Assembly (NCBI RefSeq): GCF_009708175.1
Contig: NZ_WMBB01000003.1
Coordinates: 310,001 to 374,000 of the forward strand
Reading direction: 5' to 3'
Source: Nocardia aurantiaca
Lineage (GTDB): Bacteria > Actinomycetota > Actinomycetes > Mycobacteriales > Mycobacteriaceae
Length of the DNA: 64,000 bases
Of the stretch, positions 1 to 8,330 are shown piece after piece; within the stretch, counting starts at the first letter, position 1, and the number at the start of each line of letters is the position of its first letter. The notes below the pieces were generated by a model. The model did no database searches, was not told the origin of the DNA, and worked only from the letters and a program-made list of their open reading frames with translations. A program made the position numbers and the translations under genes.

Positions 1-196
1 AGCCCGTCGGCTTCACCTGCAGGAAGTCCCCTTCGGACGGATCCCCGAGGGACATCACCTTTCCGGAACGACCTTCCGGAACGCCGACCGCTGCCGCGGT
101 GAACCACACCATCGGTGGCCGGCCCGCGTCGATTTCCTCGGCGATCTGCCGAATCTCGGTATCCGACAAGGGCTGTGGCTTGGTACGGGTCGACAT
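1..196 (-). CDS. Small conserved actinobacterial protein, 3' part outside window
   Basis: This is the N-terminal 65 codons of a gene that runs off the left edge. The ATG at 196 has a GGAG Shine-Dalgarno sequence six bases upstream, and codons are strongly G/C in third position. The peptide starts MSTRTKPQPLSDTEI and continues with an acidic helix and a GRPPMVWFTAAAVG segment, which looks like an ordered soluble protein. I recall similar short hypothetical proteins in Nocardia and mycobacteria but cannot name a family. No signal peptide is visible. The stop codon is not in the window. Confidence 0.6.
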   Translation of the reverse strand, partial: MSTRTKPQPLSDTEIRQIAEEIDAGRPPMVWFTAAAVGVPEGRSGKVMSLGDPSEGDFLQVKPTG

Positions 197-437
197 GGGG
201 CACTCCGAGCGGACGGGGCGGACATCTGCGTGCCAAGAGCATGCACCATGGCACCGACAAATCCACATCCGGAGAACGCGCATCGCCACCGACGCAGGGG
301 CCAGTGAACCTTCGGCTATTCCTAGAGGTGCGGCCCACAGAGCATGGCCGGCGCTGGTGATCCTAAGCGTCCGCCCCTGTCCCCACGCAACTTTCGGGTC
401 GGTGCTGCCGCGCGTACGCCCGATTCACGAACTTCGG

Positions 438-842
438 TCAGAGCTGCTCCACTCCTCGCAGCACACACCGGACGGTCTGCGGCCGGGTTACCGGATCCAA
501 CAGCGTCTCGGTGGTGAAGTCCTGCGTCGAGCCCGGCGCCACCAGGACCTCGGTACGGGTCCGCTCCAGATCGGTGGCCTCCGGCGTCATGAAGCTGATC
601 ACCACCAGATACTTGTGCTCCACCACATCCCGATTGCTCACCACGGCCGTCGCCTGCCAGCCCGCGGAGGTCCCCGCACAGGCGGTGACGAAGGCGCTGC
701 GCTGCATCTCGGCGGTATCGGCCACCGCCACCCCGGTATTGGACTGGCGCACCTGCGCGGCGTCGTCGTGGCCGCTGCATCCGGTGAGCAGTGCCACACA
801 TCCCGAGACGACACCGACGAGACCTCGGCCGGGGGTGATCAT
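438..842 (-). CDS. Small secreted lipoprotein, unknown function
   Basis: The protein has 134 residues. A short positive N-terminus and hydrophobic stretch lead to a lipobox (LLTGC, Cys at about residue 22), so it should be lipid-anchored on the outer face of the membrane. The mature part has two further cysteines (ACAG and VRCVL) that could form a disulfide, and a predicted beta-rich fold. I do not recognise a domain. It stands alone between the left-edge gene and an SGNH hydrolase on the same strand, with about 270 bases on the 5' side. Confidence 0.7.
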   Translation of the reverse strand: MITPGRGLVGVVSGCVALLTGCSGHDDAAQVRQSNTGVAVADTAEMQRSAFVTACAGTSAGWQATAVVSNRDVVEHKYLVVISFMTPEATDLERTRTEVLVAPGSTQDFTTETLLDPVTRPQTVRCVLRGVEQL

Positions 843-1112
843 GAATCTCCCATTCCACCGCGCACTTCCGCCCCCGCACTCCTGTTGCGGCTGATCAGCC
901 GCGCGCCGAGACTACCCCAGCTCGCCCGCGTGTCGTCACATGACGGCATAGGCGTGTCGCACCCGGAAACCAGCCGCACGCTCGCCTTTCGCGTGCTCGC
1001 GATCACATGCCTACGATCGAACGGGTGACGGTTGTGGTGAGCATGCGCCCTCGACTGCCCGGTGCCCGCTCCCGCGTGGTGGACGTGCGCGACGGCCGTG
1101 CGGCCGGACCGC

Positions 1113-2015
1113 TCAGGCCATGCGGCCGAGCGTCTCCAGCACCCTGCGCGCCTGATAGTCCGCGCCGAGCTGGTTCGGATGGAACGGCACCGCGAGCCCG
1201 ATCGGGTTGCCGGAGTAGGGCAGCAGACCCTCCACCCAGCGCGTGCCCACGGGCTTGCAGGCGTCGTGCCCGTCGCTGCCGTCGTAGGTGTCCACGAACT
1301 CGACCCCGGTGTCGGCGGCGACGCGGCCGAGCATGTCGTGCAGTTCGATCAGCTTCTGCCCCAGCCAGACCGCGTCCGGGTCGGAGATGGGGATCTCGGG
1401 CCAGCAGCCGCCGTCGAGGCCGATGCCCTCGAAGTAGTCGAGTAGCAGGATGCGGGCGTGCGGCGCGCGTCCGCGGATGCCGGCGATGGTGGCTGCCACC
1501 CGCGGTTCGGTCCCGGCGATATTCTGCGACATCCGGTCGACGCCGCCCACCACCATATCGTTCAGGCAGGGGCTGACGGCGGGGTCGAAGGTGATGCAGT
1601 CGGTGACGATCGCGGCGAGATCCGCGTCATTGCCGCCGATTTCGAGTGTCACCAGATCGGTGGACTCGGTCAGCCGGTCGAATTGGGGCGCGTTGTCGCC
1701 GAGCGGGGTGTGCTGCGGCCTGGTCATGTCGGCGGTGACCGCGCCGCCGCAGGTGGCGTCACGGAACACCGGCACGGCCAGCGCCGCGGCCACCTGCTTG
1801 GCGTAGTTGTGGACGCTCTGCACGCAGGGCACGGGCGTGAAGGCGGTGGTGAGCTGACTCAGCGTGGCGTCGGCGGCCCAGGAATCACCCAGGGCCACAT
1901 ACTCGTCGACGGCCGGGGCACCAGTGCCGGGAGACGGTGGTTCGGCCTGGGCTGCTCCGGCGGGGAGGACAGCGACGAGGGCGGCGACGGTCAGCAGGGC
2001 ACGCGAGGTCTTCAT
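1113..2015 (-). CDS. Secreted SGNH/GDSL-family hydrolase
   Basis: This is a 300-residue exported esterase/lipase-type enzyme. A signal peptide (residues 1 to about 24, ending AAQA) precedes an SGNH fold. Block I is ALGDSW with catalytic Ser44, block III is GGND (127-130), and block V is PFHPN with the likely catalytic His279. Several cysteine pairs suggest disulfides, as in Streptomyces and mycobacterial secreted members. Substrate cannot be read from sequence; lipid or acylated cell-wall glycan esters are typical. It is transcribed alone with about 130 bases to the upstream transporter gene. Confidence 0.88.
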   Translation of the reverse strand: MKTSRALLTVAALVAVLPAGAAQAEPPSPGTGAPAVDEYVALGDSWAADATLSQLTTAFTPVPCVQSVHNYAKQVAAALAVPVFRDATCGGAVTADMTRPQHTPLGDNAPQFDRLTESTDLVTLEIGGNDADLAAIVTDCITFDPAVSPCLNDMVVGGVDRMSQNIAGTEPRVAATIAGIRGRAPHARILLLDYFEGIGLDGGCWPEIPISDPDAVWLGQKLIELHDMLGRVAADTGVEFVDTYDGSDGHDACKPVGTRWVEGLLPYSGNPIGLAVPFHPNQLGADYQARRVLETLGRMA

Positions 2016-2148
2016 GTCCGTTCTTCCCCTGGATCAGCCCAACACCGGATGCTGGACCACTTTCGGTGCGAAACCTAACAGCTGACACCACGTCCCGCTC
2101 AGCGAAGTGAATCGATTCCGATTCGCCAGGTTTCCCGCCGCACCCCGT

Positions 2149-4644
2149 TCAGACCCGGTCCACCGATTCCACCCGCTCCCGCCCCCGCGACTGCACTCGC
2201 TCGTAACCGAGCAGCACATCGTGGGCGACCTCGCCGTCGGCGACAGTGACGCGACTGAAGACCGCCGGATAGCCCCGGGCCATGACGGTGTAGCGGCCCT
2301 CGGCGAGATCCGGCACCACATAGTGGCCGCTGTCGTCGGTGCGGGTCACCGCGATCAAATCCCCCGCCTCGTCCAGCACCGTGATCTGCGCGTCGGCGAT
2401 GCCGGTCCCATGCTCGTTGCACGCCGACCCCGCCAGCACCGCGCGCGGCGCCAATTCGATGTCGTGGCGCAGCATTCCGCTATCCGGCACGGTGAGGGTG
2501 ACCGCGGAGGGTCGCATGTGCTCGGCCACCGCGACCAGCGTGTAGGTGCCCGCCAGCACGCCCCGGCAGGTGAAGTCGCCCTCGGCCGTGGTGACGGTCG
2601 AGCCGACGACATCGCCGAACGCGTCGGTGAGGGTGATGGTGGCATCGCCCAGCGGCGCACCCTGTCCCGCCGACCGCACCACGCCCGACACCTCGCCCGA
2701 TCCGAGCAGGGCCACATCCAGGCGGTGCGGGCGGCTGCCGACCGAAATGGTCACCGCGGCGGGCTGATACCCGAAGGCCGAGACGATCAGCACGTATTCG
2801 CCCGCCCGCGGCACCCCGATGACATACGCCCCGTCCGATTCGCCGATCGCCCGCGAGACCTGGCGTCCATGTTGGTCGATGAGAGTGAGCACCGCGTCGG
2901 GCACCGACTGCCCGTCCTCACGGTGGACACAGCCCGACACCGACAGGCCCGACGGCTCGACGAAGTGGAATTCCGGCTCCGGCTCGAACTCGGGTAGCGG
3001 TTCGGCGATCTCCTCGGCCGCTCGCACCGGAACATCCTGCAGCGGGACCTCTTTCATGAACATCAGTACGAACGCCGCTGCCACGGCCACCGCGGCCGCC
3101 ACGAAGAACACACCGCCCATGGCATGGGTGAACCCGGTCAGGATGGGCGTGCGCACCTGCTCCGGCAGTGCCGCGATGCCGCTGGTATTGCTCTGAATCC
3201 GGCCCAGCTCCCCGACGTCGAACCCCGGGGGGAGCTGACCGCCGAAGGCCGCCAGGATCTTGTGCGGCAGCAGGTTGAACAGAATGGTCAGGAAGACCGC
3301 GACACCCAGCGTGCCGCCCATCTGCCGGAAGAAGGTGGCCGAGGCGGTGGACACTCCCATATCGGCGCGCGGGCCCGCGTTCTGGGCCGCGATGATGAGC
3401 GTCTGCATGCAGCCGCCCAGGCCGAAACCGATGACGCCGCAGTACAGCAGCGGCTGCCACAGCGGGCTGTCGTAGTGCACCAGCGCGAACAGCACCGATC
3501 CGGCGCCGATCACCAGTGACCCGAGGATCGGTAGCACCTTGTATCGACCGGTGAACTTGGTGATGAGCCCGGACAATTGCGCGCCGAGCATGATGCCCAT
3601 CACCAGCGGTAGCATGAAAAGCCCCGAGCGCGTGGGCGAATACCCGCGCACTACCTGGAAGTACAGCGGCACCAGCACGATTGCGCCGAACATGGCCACA
3701 CCGACGATGAAGCCGCCCAGGATGGCGATGCTGAAGGTGCGATTGCGGAACAGCCGCAAGGGAATCAGCGCGGCATCCCGCATGAGGGATTCGACGATCA
3801 GGAACAGAACCAGCCCGGCTGCCGCGATCCCGTAGCAGAGCAGCGCGCGGTCCGAGCGCCAGCCCCAGTCCCGGCCCTGCTGGGCCACGATGAGCAGTGG
3901 AACCGTGCCCGCCGCAAGGGTTATCGCGCCGAGCCAGTCGGTGCGGTGGCGATGCCGGTCGAACGGCACGTCCAGCACCTTGCCGACCACCAGCAGGGCC
4001 AGCACGCCGATGGGCACGTTCACCAGGAACACCCAGCGCCAGCCGGAGAGTCCCAGAATGTGGTCGGCATTGGAGAAGAACCCGCCAAGCACCGGCCCCA
4101 GCATCGTGGCGATGCCGAAGACCATCATGAAATAGCCCTGGTATCTGACCCTTTCACGGGGCGGCACGATATCGCCGATGATGGTGAAAGCCAGCGACAT
4201 GAGCCCGCCCGCGCCGAAGCCCTGCACCGCGCGAAATCCCGCGAGCTGGTACATGGAGGTGGTGAAGGTGCAGGCCACCGAGCCGATCACGAACACGCCG
4301 ATGGCGATGAGATAGCAGGGTTTTCGACCGTAGATGTCGGCGAGCTTGCCGTAGAGCGGCGTCGAGATGGTGGCGGTGATGAGATAGGCCGTGGTGGCCC
4401 AGGCCTGTTTGTCGAAGCCATGCAGGCTGTTGGCGATGCGGACGATCGCCACGCTCACGATGTTCTGGTCCAGCGCCGCCAGGAAGACACCCAGCAGCAA
4501 GCCGGACAGGATGGTCATGATCTGGCGGTGCGACAGTGTCGTCTCGGTCGGTGCCGTTGTTTCGGCCGGTGCCGGGGCGACCCGGACCGGCGCCGCCACC
4601 CGCGACTGGGTGGACACCGATGCCTGGGTGGAGATGTTGGTCAT
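2149..4644 (-). CDS. DHA2-type MFS drug exporter with C-terminal beta-sandwich domains
   Basis: The protein has 831 residues. Residues about 35-530 form a multi-pass major facilitator of the EmrB/QacA (DHA2, 14-helix) type, with the motif GKLADIYGRK after helix 2. From about 560 to the end there are three consecutive domains of about 80 residues (beginning near SVSGCVHRED, EVSGVVRSAG and LAGSACNEHG). Each has the pattern of a carboxypeptidase regulatory-like/CnaB beta-sandwich with a DxxGxY/F turn. The ATG at 4644 is preferred over the upstream start at 4716 because it begins directly before the disordered N-terminus and has AAGG upstream. It probably extrudes lipophilic cations or drugs by proton exchange. 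The role of the tail is unknown. Confidence 0.85.
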   Translation of the reverse strand: MTNISTQASVSTQSRVAAPVRVAPAPAETTAPTETTLSHRQIMTILSGLLLGVFLAALDQNIVSVAIVRIANSLHGFDKQAWATTAYLITATISTPLYGKLADIYGRKPCYLIAIGVFVIGSVACTFTTSMYQLAGFRAVQGFGAGGLMSLAFTIIGDIVPPRERVRYQGYFMMVFGIATMLGPVLGGFFSNADHILGLSGWRWVFLVNVPIGVLALLVVGKVLDVPFDRHRHRTDWLGAITLAAGTVPLLIVAQQGRDWGWRSDRALLCYGIAAAGLVLFLIVESLMRDAALIPLRLFRNRTFSIAILGGFIVGVAMFGAIVLVPLYFQVVRGYSPTRSGLFMLPLVMGIMLGAQLSGLITKFTGRYKVLPILGSLVIGAGSVLFALVHYDSPLWQPLLYCGVIGFGLGGCMQTLIIAAQNAGPRADMGVSTASATFFRQMGGTLGVAVFLTILFNLLPHKILAAFGGQLPPGFDVGELGRIQSNTSGIAALPEQVRTPILTGFTHAMGGVFFVAAAVAVAAAFVLMFMKEVPLQDVPVRAAEEIAEPLPEFEPEPEFHFVEPSGLSVSGCVHREDGQSVPDAVLTLIDQHGRQVSRAIGESDGAYVIGVPRAGEYVLIVSAFGYQPAAVTISVGSRPHRLDVALLGSGEVSGVVRSAGQGAPLGDATITLTDAFGDVVGSTVTTAEGDFTCRGVLAGTYTLVAVAEHMRPSAVTLTVPDSGMLRHDIELAPRAVLAGSACNEHGTGIADAQITVLDEAGDLIAVTRTDDSGHYVVPDLAEGRYTVMARGYPAVFSRVTVADGEVAHDVLLGYERVQSRGRERVESVDRV

Positions 4645-4765
4645 GTTTGGGGCCCTTGTCGGATTTCGGCTGTCCGTGCGTGCGGTGCTACTCGAAAAGA
4701 CCTCGCCATGAAGCAATTCGGGCAGCTTACTCCCGCCGATCGGGGCCCCTCACAGGAGGTGGTGG

Positions 4766-5431
4766 TTACGACTCCGTTTGCGCGTAGAGCGGAATGCCGG
4801 TGTGGAAGAAGCGAATGAGCCGCCCGATGCGCACGCAGTGGTCCGCTCCGCGCTCGAAGTGATGGGCCAGCAGCGCGATGTCGATGGCCATGGCGGACCC
4901 GTGTTGCCATCCGTCGTCGGCCGCCAACTCCACCAGCCGACCGCGCAGGCGCTCCAGGTTCTCATCGCGCGGTACCAGCGCGCGGTCGCGCGGCGGGTTC
5001 GGCGCCGCAATGACTTTCCCCGCCAGGTCGGTGAGATCCGTGACCGCGTCCGACATTTCCGAGATCAGGTCGAGGACATGCTGCGGGGCCACGGAATTGG
5101 GGAAGCGACGCACCACCACGTCGGCCACCCGACTCAGCGCTCGACTGACCGCGAGCAGGTCGTCGGCGATCTGCATGGCCGTCACCACCTGGCGCAGGTC
5201 ACGGGCGACAGGCGCCTCCAGAGCCAGCAGAATGACCGACCGATCCTCACATTTGGCGTGCTCGATCTCCACCTGTTCCTCGAGCGCGAACACCTCGTAG
5301 GCCGCCGTCAGGTCGCTGCCGAGAAGCGCCGCCGTGGCCCGCTCGGAGGCCTCACGCGTCAGTCTCGCCATATGCGCGAGCTCATCGGTCAGCGCGATCA
5401 GTTCGCTGGAGAATTTCGTGCGCACTCGCAT
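4766..5431 (-). CDS. phoU: PhoU-family phosphate signalling protein
   Basis: This 221-residue all-helical protein has two PhoU repeats. It begins MRVRTKFSSEL, the usual PhoU N-terminus, so the start at 5431 is chosen over the in-frame ATG at 5452. Acidic D/E-rich helix pairs (HAKCEDRSV and HHFERGADHCVRIG) correspond to the metal-binding E/DxxxD motifs of the family. PhoU links the Pst phosphate transporter to the PhoR/SenX3 sensor kinase and restrains phosphate-starvation signalling. No pst or two-component genes lie nearby, so this is a stand-alone copy, as the second PhoU often is in actinobacteria. Confidence 0.88.
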   Translation of the reverse strand: MRVRTKFSSELIALTDELAHMARLTREASERATAALLGSDLTAAYEVFALEEQVEIEHAKCEDRSVILLALEAPVARDLRQVVTAMQIADDLLAVSRALSRVADVVVRRFPNSVAPQHVLDLISEMSDAVTDLTDLAGKVIAAPNPPRDRALVPRDENLERLRGRLVELAADDGWQHGSAMAIDIALLAHHFERGADHCVRIGRLIRFFHTGIPLYAQTES

Positions 5432-5823
5432 ATCTTGGCCGCCAACCCGCATACCTGCACACTATCGCGGCAAAAACCTTATCCCCGAATGGCTCTCGGC
5501 CCTCTTCGTCAGTCGGGAACCGACTGTCCAGATTTGTACGTTTCGGCCACCCCGGCGCGTCATCCCGGTAAACCCATGCCCGTGCCCGACACCGGGCCCG
5601 TGGCCACCGACAACCCCGCCGCCGAAACGAATACCGAGACGAGGGGCGACACCGACAGCACCGAGACGCCCACCCGGATCCATGCCCGACCCAGGCCATG
5701 ATGCTCGGACCGGTCGAACCCGCCCAATGGGCTGCCATCCACGGGAAGGACTTTCGAGCCACACGGCGCTGCCGATGCGGCCCGCTGGGTGTCGGAACAG
5801 CCGAGCCACGAGCAGTCGAAAAC
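5432..5823. other. Intergenic stretch without recognisable gene
   Basis: The gap separates the divergent phoU and tetR genes. Open frames here lack good starts and give low-complexity Pro/Arg/Thr peptides. A perfect 7-bp inverted repeat, CAGTCGG-GAA-CCGACTG, sits at 5510-5526 close to the phoU 5' side and could be a regulator site. I see nothing else. Confidence 0.5.
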
Positions 5824-5854
5824 TTTCCCAGTGGGAAACATTGCCCACCGGGAA
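5824..5854 (+). promoter_or_regulatory. TetR operator overlapping the tetR promoter
   Basis: A perfect inverted repeat, TTTCCCA-G-TGGGAAA (5824-5838), is followed at once by a related, less perfect pair, TTGCCCA and CGGGAA (5841-5854). A plausible promoter overlaps it: -35 TTGCCC at 5841-5846, 17-base spacer, -10 CATACT at 5864-5869. Transcription would then begin at or next to the tetR ATG (5877), giving a leaderless mRNA. Autorepression by the adjacent TetR protein is inferred from position. Confidence 0.65.
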
Positions 5855-5876
5855 TCTTTTGGGCATACTGGAACTC

Positions 5877-6497
5877 ATGCCGGACGAACAGCCCCTCGGT
5901 CTCCGCGAACGCAAGAAGCTCGACACTCGGAAAGCGTTGAGCGACGCGGCCCTTCAGCTCATGTTCGAACGCGGCCTGGAGAACGTGGTGCGCGAGGATA
6001 TCGCCGCACGCGCGGGAGTGTCCGTGCGCACCTTCAACAATTACTTCTCCGGAAAGTACGACGCCCTCGCCTACCGGCACCTCGCCCGTATCCGCAGCGC
6101 CGTCGAGATCCTGCGCTCCCGCCCGGCGAACGAGCCACTGTGGGAGTCGCTGACAGCGGCCCTGCTCCAGCCGCTCGAGGACGAACTGGCCGAGTCGCCC
6201 GGGTACGCGCCCTCCCCCACGGAGCTCTCCGAAGTCCGGAAACTGTTGGCCGCCCCGGAGACTCGGGCCCTGCTGTCCAAAGGCATCGAGGACAGTCTCG
6301 TCGCCGCCATCGCCGAACGCAGCGGCGCCGACCCGGAACTCGACCTGTACCCACGGCTGGTGGCCGGGGCTGTCGCCGCCGCGCAACAGGCCGCCTTCGA
6401 GGTCTATGTGCGCACCGCCCCTCCGGTGCCCGTCACCCATCTGCTCCGGCAGGCCCTGACCGCCTTCGCCGCGGGCCTGCCCCAACCACCGGCCTAG
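5877..6497 (+). CDS. TetR-family repressor of the adjacent monooxygenase
   Basis: This 206-residue regulator has an N-terminal TetR helix-turn-helix (residues about 15-65: TRKALSDAALQLMFERG, then VREDIAARAGVSVRTFNNYF) and a helical C-terminal ligand and dimer domain. Open frame extends far upstream, but homology begins at the ATG at 5877, where a promoter and operator stop. The FAD monooxygenase starts 55 bases downstream on the same strand with no operator copy of its own, so the two probably form one autoregulated unit. The ligand is likely an aromatic compound handled by that enzyme (inference). Confidence 0.88.
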   Translation: MPDEQPLGLRERKKLDTRKALSDAALQLMFERGLENVVREDIAARAGVSVRTFNNYFSGKYDALAYRHLARIRSAVEILRSRPANEPLWESLTAALLQPLEDELAESPGYAPSPTELSEVRKLLAAPETRALLSKGIEDSLVAAIAERSGADPELDLYPRLVAGAVAAAQQAAFEVYVRTAPPVPVTHLLRQALTAFAAGLPQPPA

Positions 6498-6552
6498 CAG
6501 CCCGCTTTCGTCGGATCTTCGAACACCCTCAACGACAAGAGGTCTATTTGCC

Positions 6553-8115
6553 ATGCCCGAAAAAACCGTCGACATCGTCATCGCCGGAGCCGTACCCAAT
6601 GGCCTGATGCTCGCCTGCGAACTCGCACTCGCCGGACTCCGCCCGATCGTGCTGGACCGGCTGCCCGCGCCCAGCGCCGAACCGAAGGCCAACGGCCTGG
6701 CCGGACAGGTGGTCCGGGTGCTGGATATGCGGGGGCTGTACAGCGCGTTCAGCGGAAGTTCGGCCGCACCCGCTCCCACACCGCGGTACATCTTCGGCGG
6801 GATGCCATTGGATCTCGCGGCGGTACAACCGAATCCGGTCCACCTCGTCTTCAAGCCGCAACCGGAGATGGTGACGATTCTCACCGAGCACGCCGTCGAT
6901 CTCGGCGTGGACCTGCGCTGGGGACACGAGCTGACCGACTTCGAGCCCGCCGGTGACCACATCTCGGTCTCGGTGTCCGCCCCCGACGGACCCTACCGGC
7001 TCACCGCCCGCTTCCTGGTCGGGGCGGACGGCGGTAAGAGCACGGTGCGCAAACGAACCGCCATCGAGTTCCCGGGGATCACCAGCGCCGGACACGTCAG
7101 CCGGGTCGGCCACGCCACCCTGCCGGAGGAGTTCCGCGCCGGCGACGGCGGCATCGACGTGCCCGGGGTGGGCCGATTCGGACTCGGGCATCACCGGCTC
7201 GAACGCGGCATCTTCATCTTCGCCGAACTCGATCCGGGCCGGCCGATCGTCGGAACCATCGAATTCCAGGGCGGCGAACAATGTTCCGAGGACGAGCCCC
7301 TGGCCTTCGATGAACTGCACGACAGCGTCGCGCGCGTCCTGGGCGTGCCGCTGCCCATCACGCCGCCGTCCGGCCCGGGTCCGCACACCCTGCGCCGCAC
7401 GATCGGCCAGAACACCCGGGTGGCCCAGCACTACCGGCAGGGCAATGTCTTCCTGCTCGGCGATGCCGCGCACGTCCATTCGGCGATGGGCGGACCCGGG
7501 CTCAACCTCGGCCTGCAGGACACCGTCAATCTCGGCTGGAAACTCGCGGCCGAACTTCGGGGCTGGGCTCCCGAGGGCCTGCTCGACACCTACGAGTCCG
7601 AACGCCGCCCGGTGGCCGAGCGCGTGGTGATGTACTCGCTCTCACAGGCGGCGCTGGTCTCCCCCGGTCCGGAAATCACCGCTCTCCGAGAGCTTTTCGG
7701 TGAGCTGCTCCGGCTTCCAGCGGCAGCCACCCATGTCGCCGGGCTGCTGGCGGGCTCGGATGTCCGCTACGACGTCGGCGACGGCCATCGGCTGTCGGGC
7801 CACTTCTTCCCCGACTGCGCACTCGAAACAGACGATGGCCCGACCCGAATCGCCGAACTTCTGCGTGACGCGCGCCCCGTCCTGCTGGCTTTCGGCGGCG
7901 CCGTCGATCCGGCGGCCGCCGTCGCGGGCTGGACCGACCGCGTCACGCCCGTTGCCGCTACCGCCGCCGAACCTCCCGCAGCGGCCCTGCTGATTCGCCC
8001 GGACGGGTATGTGGCCTGGGCGGCCGACGATTTCACCCCGGCCGACCAGGACGCACTCCGCACCGCCTTGCGGCGCTGGTTCGGCACACCGGATATCCCG
8101 CACTCGGCCGTATGA
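6553..8115 (+). CDS. FAD-dependent aromatic monooxygenase (PheA/TfdB, Rox-like)
   Basis: The 520-residue protein belongs to the single-component class A flavin hydroxylases that use NAD(P)H and O2 on aromatic substrates; rifampicin monooxygenases are in the same family. Seen are the N-terminal dinucleotide fold (residues 6-40), a DG motif (VGADGGKSTVRK), GDAAH (303-307) followed by the GGPGLNLGLQD FAD-binding stretch, and the C-terminal thioredoxin-like domain. The Rossmann glycine motif reads GAVPNG (12-17) instead of GxGxxG, so the second glycine is valine. ATG 6553 follows tetR by 55 bases. A damaged copy of its 3' end lies just downstream. Confidence 0.87.
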   Translation: MPEKTVDIVIAGAVPNGLMLACELALAGLRPIVLDRLPAPSAEPKANGLAGQVVRVLDMRGLYSAFSGSSAAPAPTPRYIFGGMPLDLAAVQPNPVHLVFKPQPEMVTILTEHAVDLGVDLRWGHELTDFEPAGDHISVSVSAPDGPYRLTARFLVGADGGKSTVRKRTAIEFPGITSAGHVSRVGHATLPEEFRAGDGGIDVPGVGRFGLGHHRLERGIFIFAELDPGRPIVGTIEFQGGEQCSEDEPLAFDELHDSVARVLGVPLPITPPSGPGPHTLRRTIGQNTRVAQHYRQGNVFLLGDAAHVHSAMGGPGLNLGLQDTVNLGWKLAAELRGWAPEGLLDTYESERRPVAERVVMYSLSQAALVSPGPEITALRELFGELLRLPAAATHVAGLLAGSDVRYDVGDGHRLSGHFFPDCALETDDGPTRIAELLRDARPVLLAFGGAVDPAAAVAGWTDRVTPVAATAAEPPAAALLIRPDGYVAWAADDFTPADQDALRTALRRWFGTPDIPHSAV

Positions 8116-8149
8116 CGGAATCTTCCCGCGACGCCGCGGATCCGACGGC

Positions 8150-8320
8150 CCGCACAGCAAGCTGAACGGATCGCCGCACCGCGTCTCGGCGACCGCTGCC
8201 ACTGCTTCGGCCGGGTGCTGTCGATCCGGTCGGCCGGCTACGTGGCCTGGCCGGCCGATGATTTCACCCGGCCGCGCACGGCGGCCTCCGGACCGCCGCG
8301 TATCGGTGGTAGGCGCTTCG
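8150..8320 (+). pseudogene. Decayed duplicate of the monooxygenase 3' end
   Basis: Bases 8242-8270 encode GYVAWPADDFT in the same frame as the monooxygenase. This matches GYVAWAADDFT of that protein 231 bases upstream. A preceding stretch, HRVSATAATASAG, resembles DRVTPVAATAAEP of the same protein but is in another frame, so there is a frameshift. No start or intact frame exists. It is either a local tandem duplication or the remnant of a second, related gene. Confidence 0.6.
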
Positions 8321-8330
8321 CCGCAGCCGC

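Noticed and set aside
5334..5876. N-terminal extension of the TetR protein
   Set aside because: The open frame crosses a promoter and operator; TetR homology begins just after the ATG at 5877.
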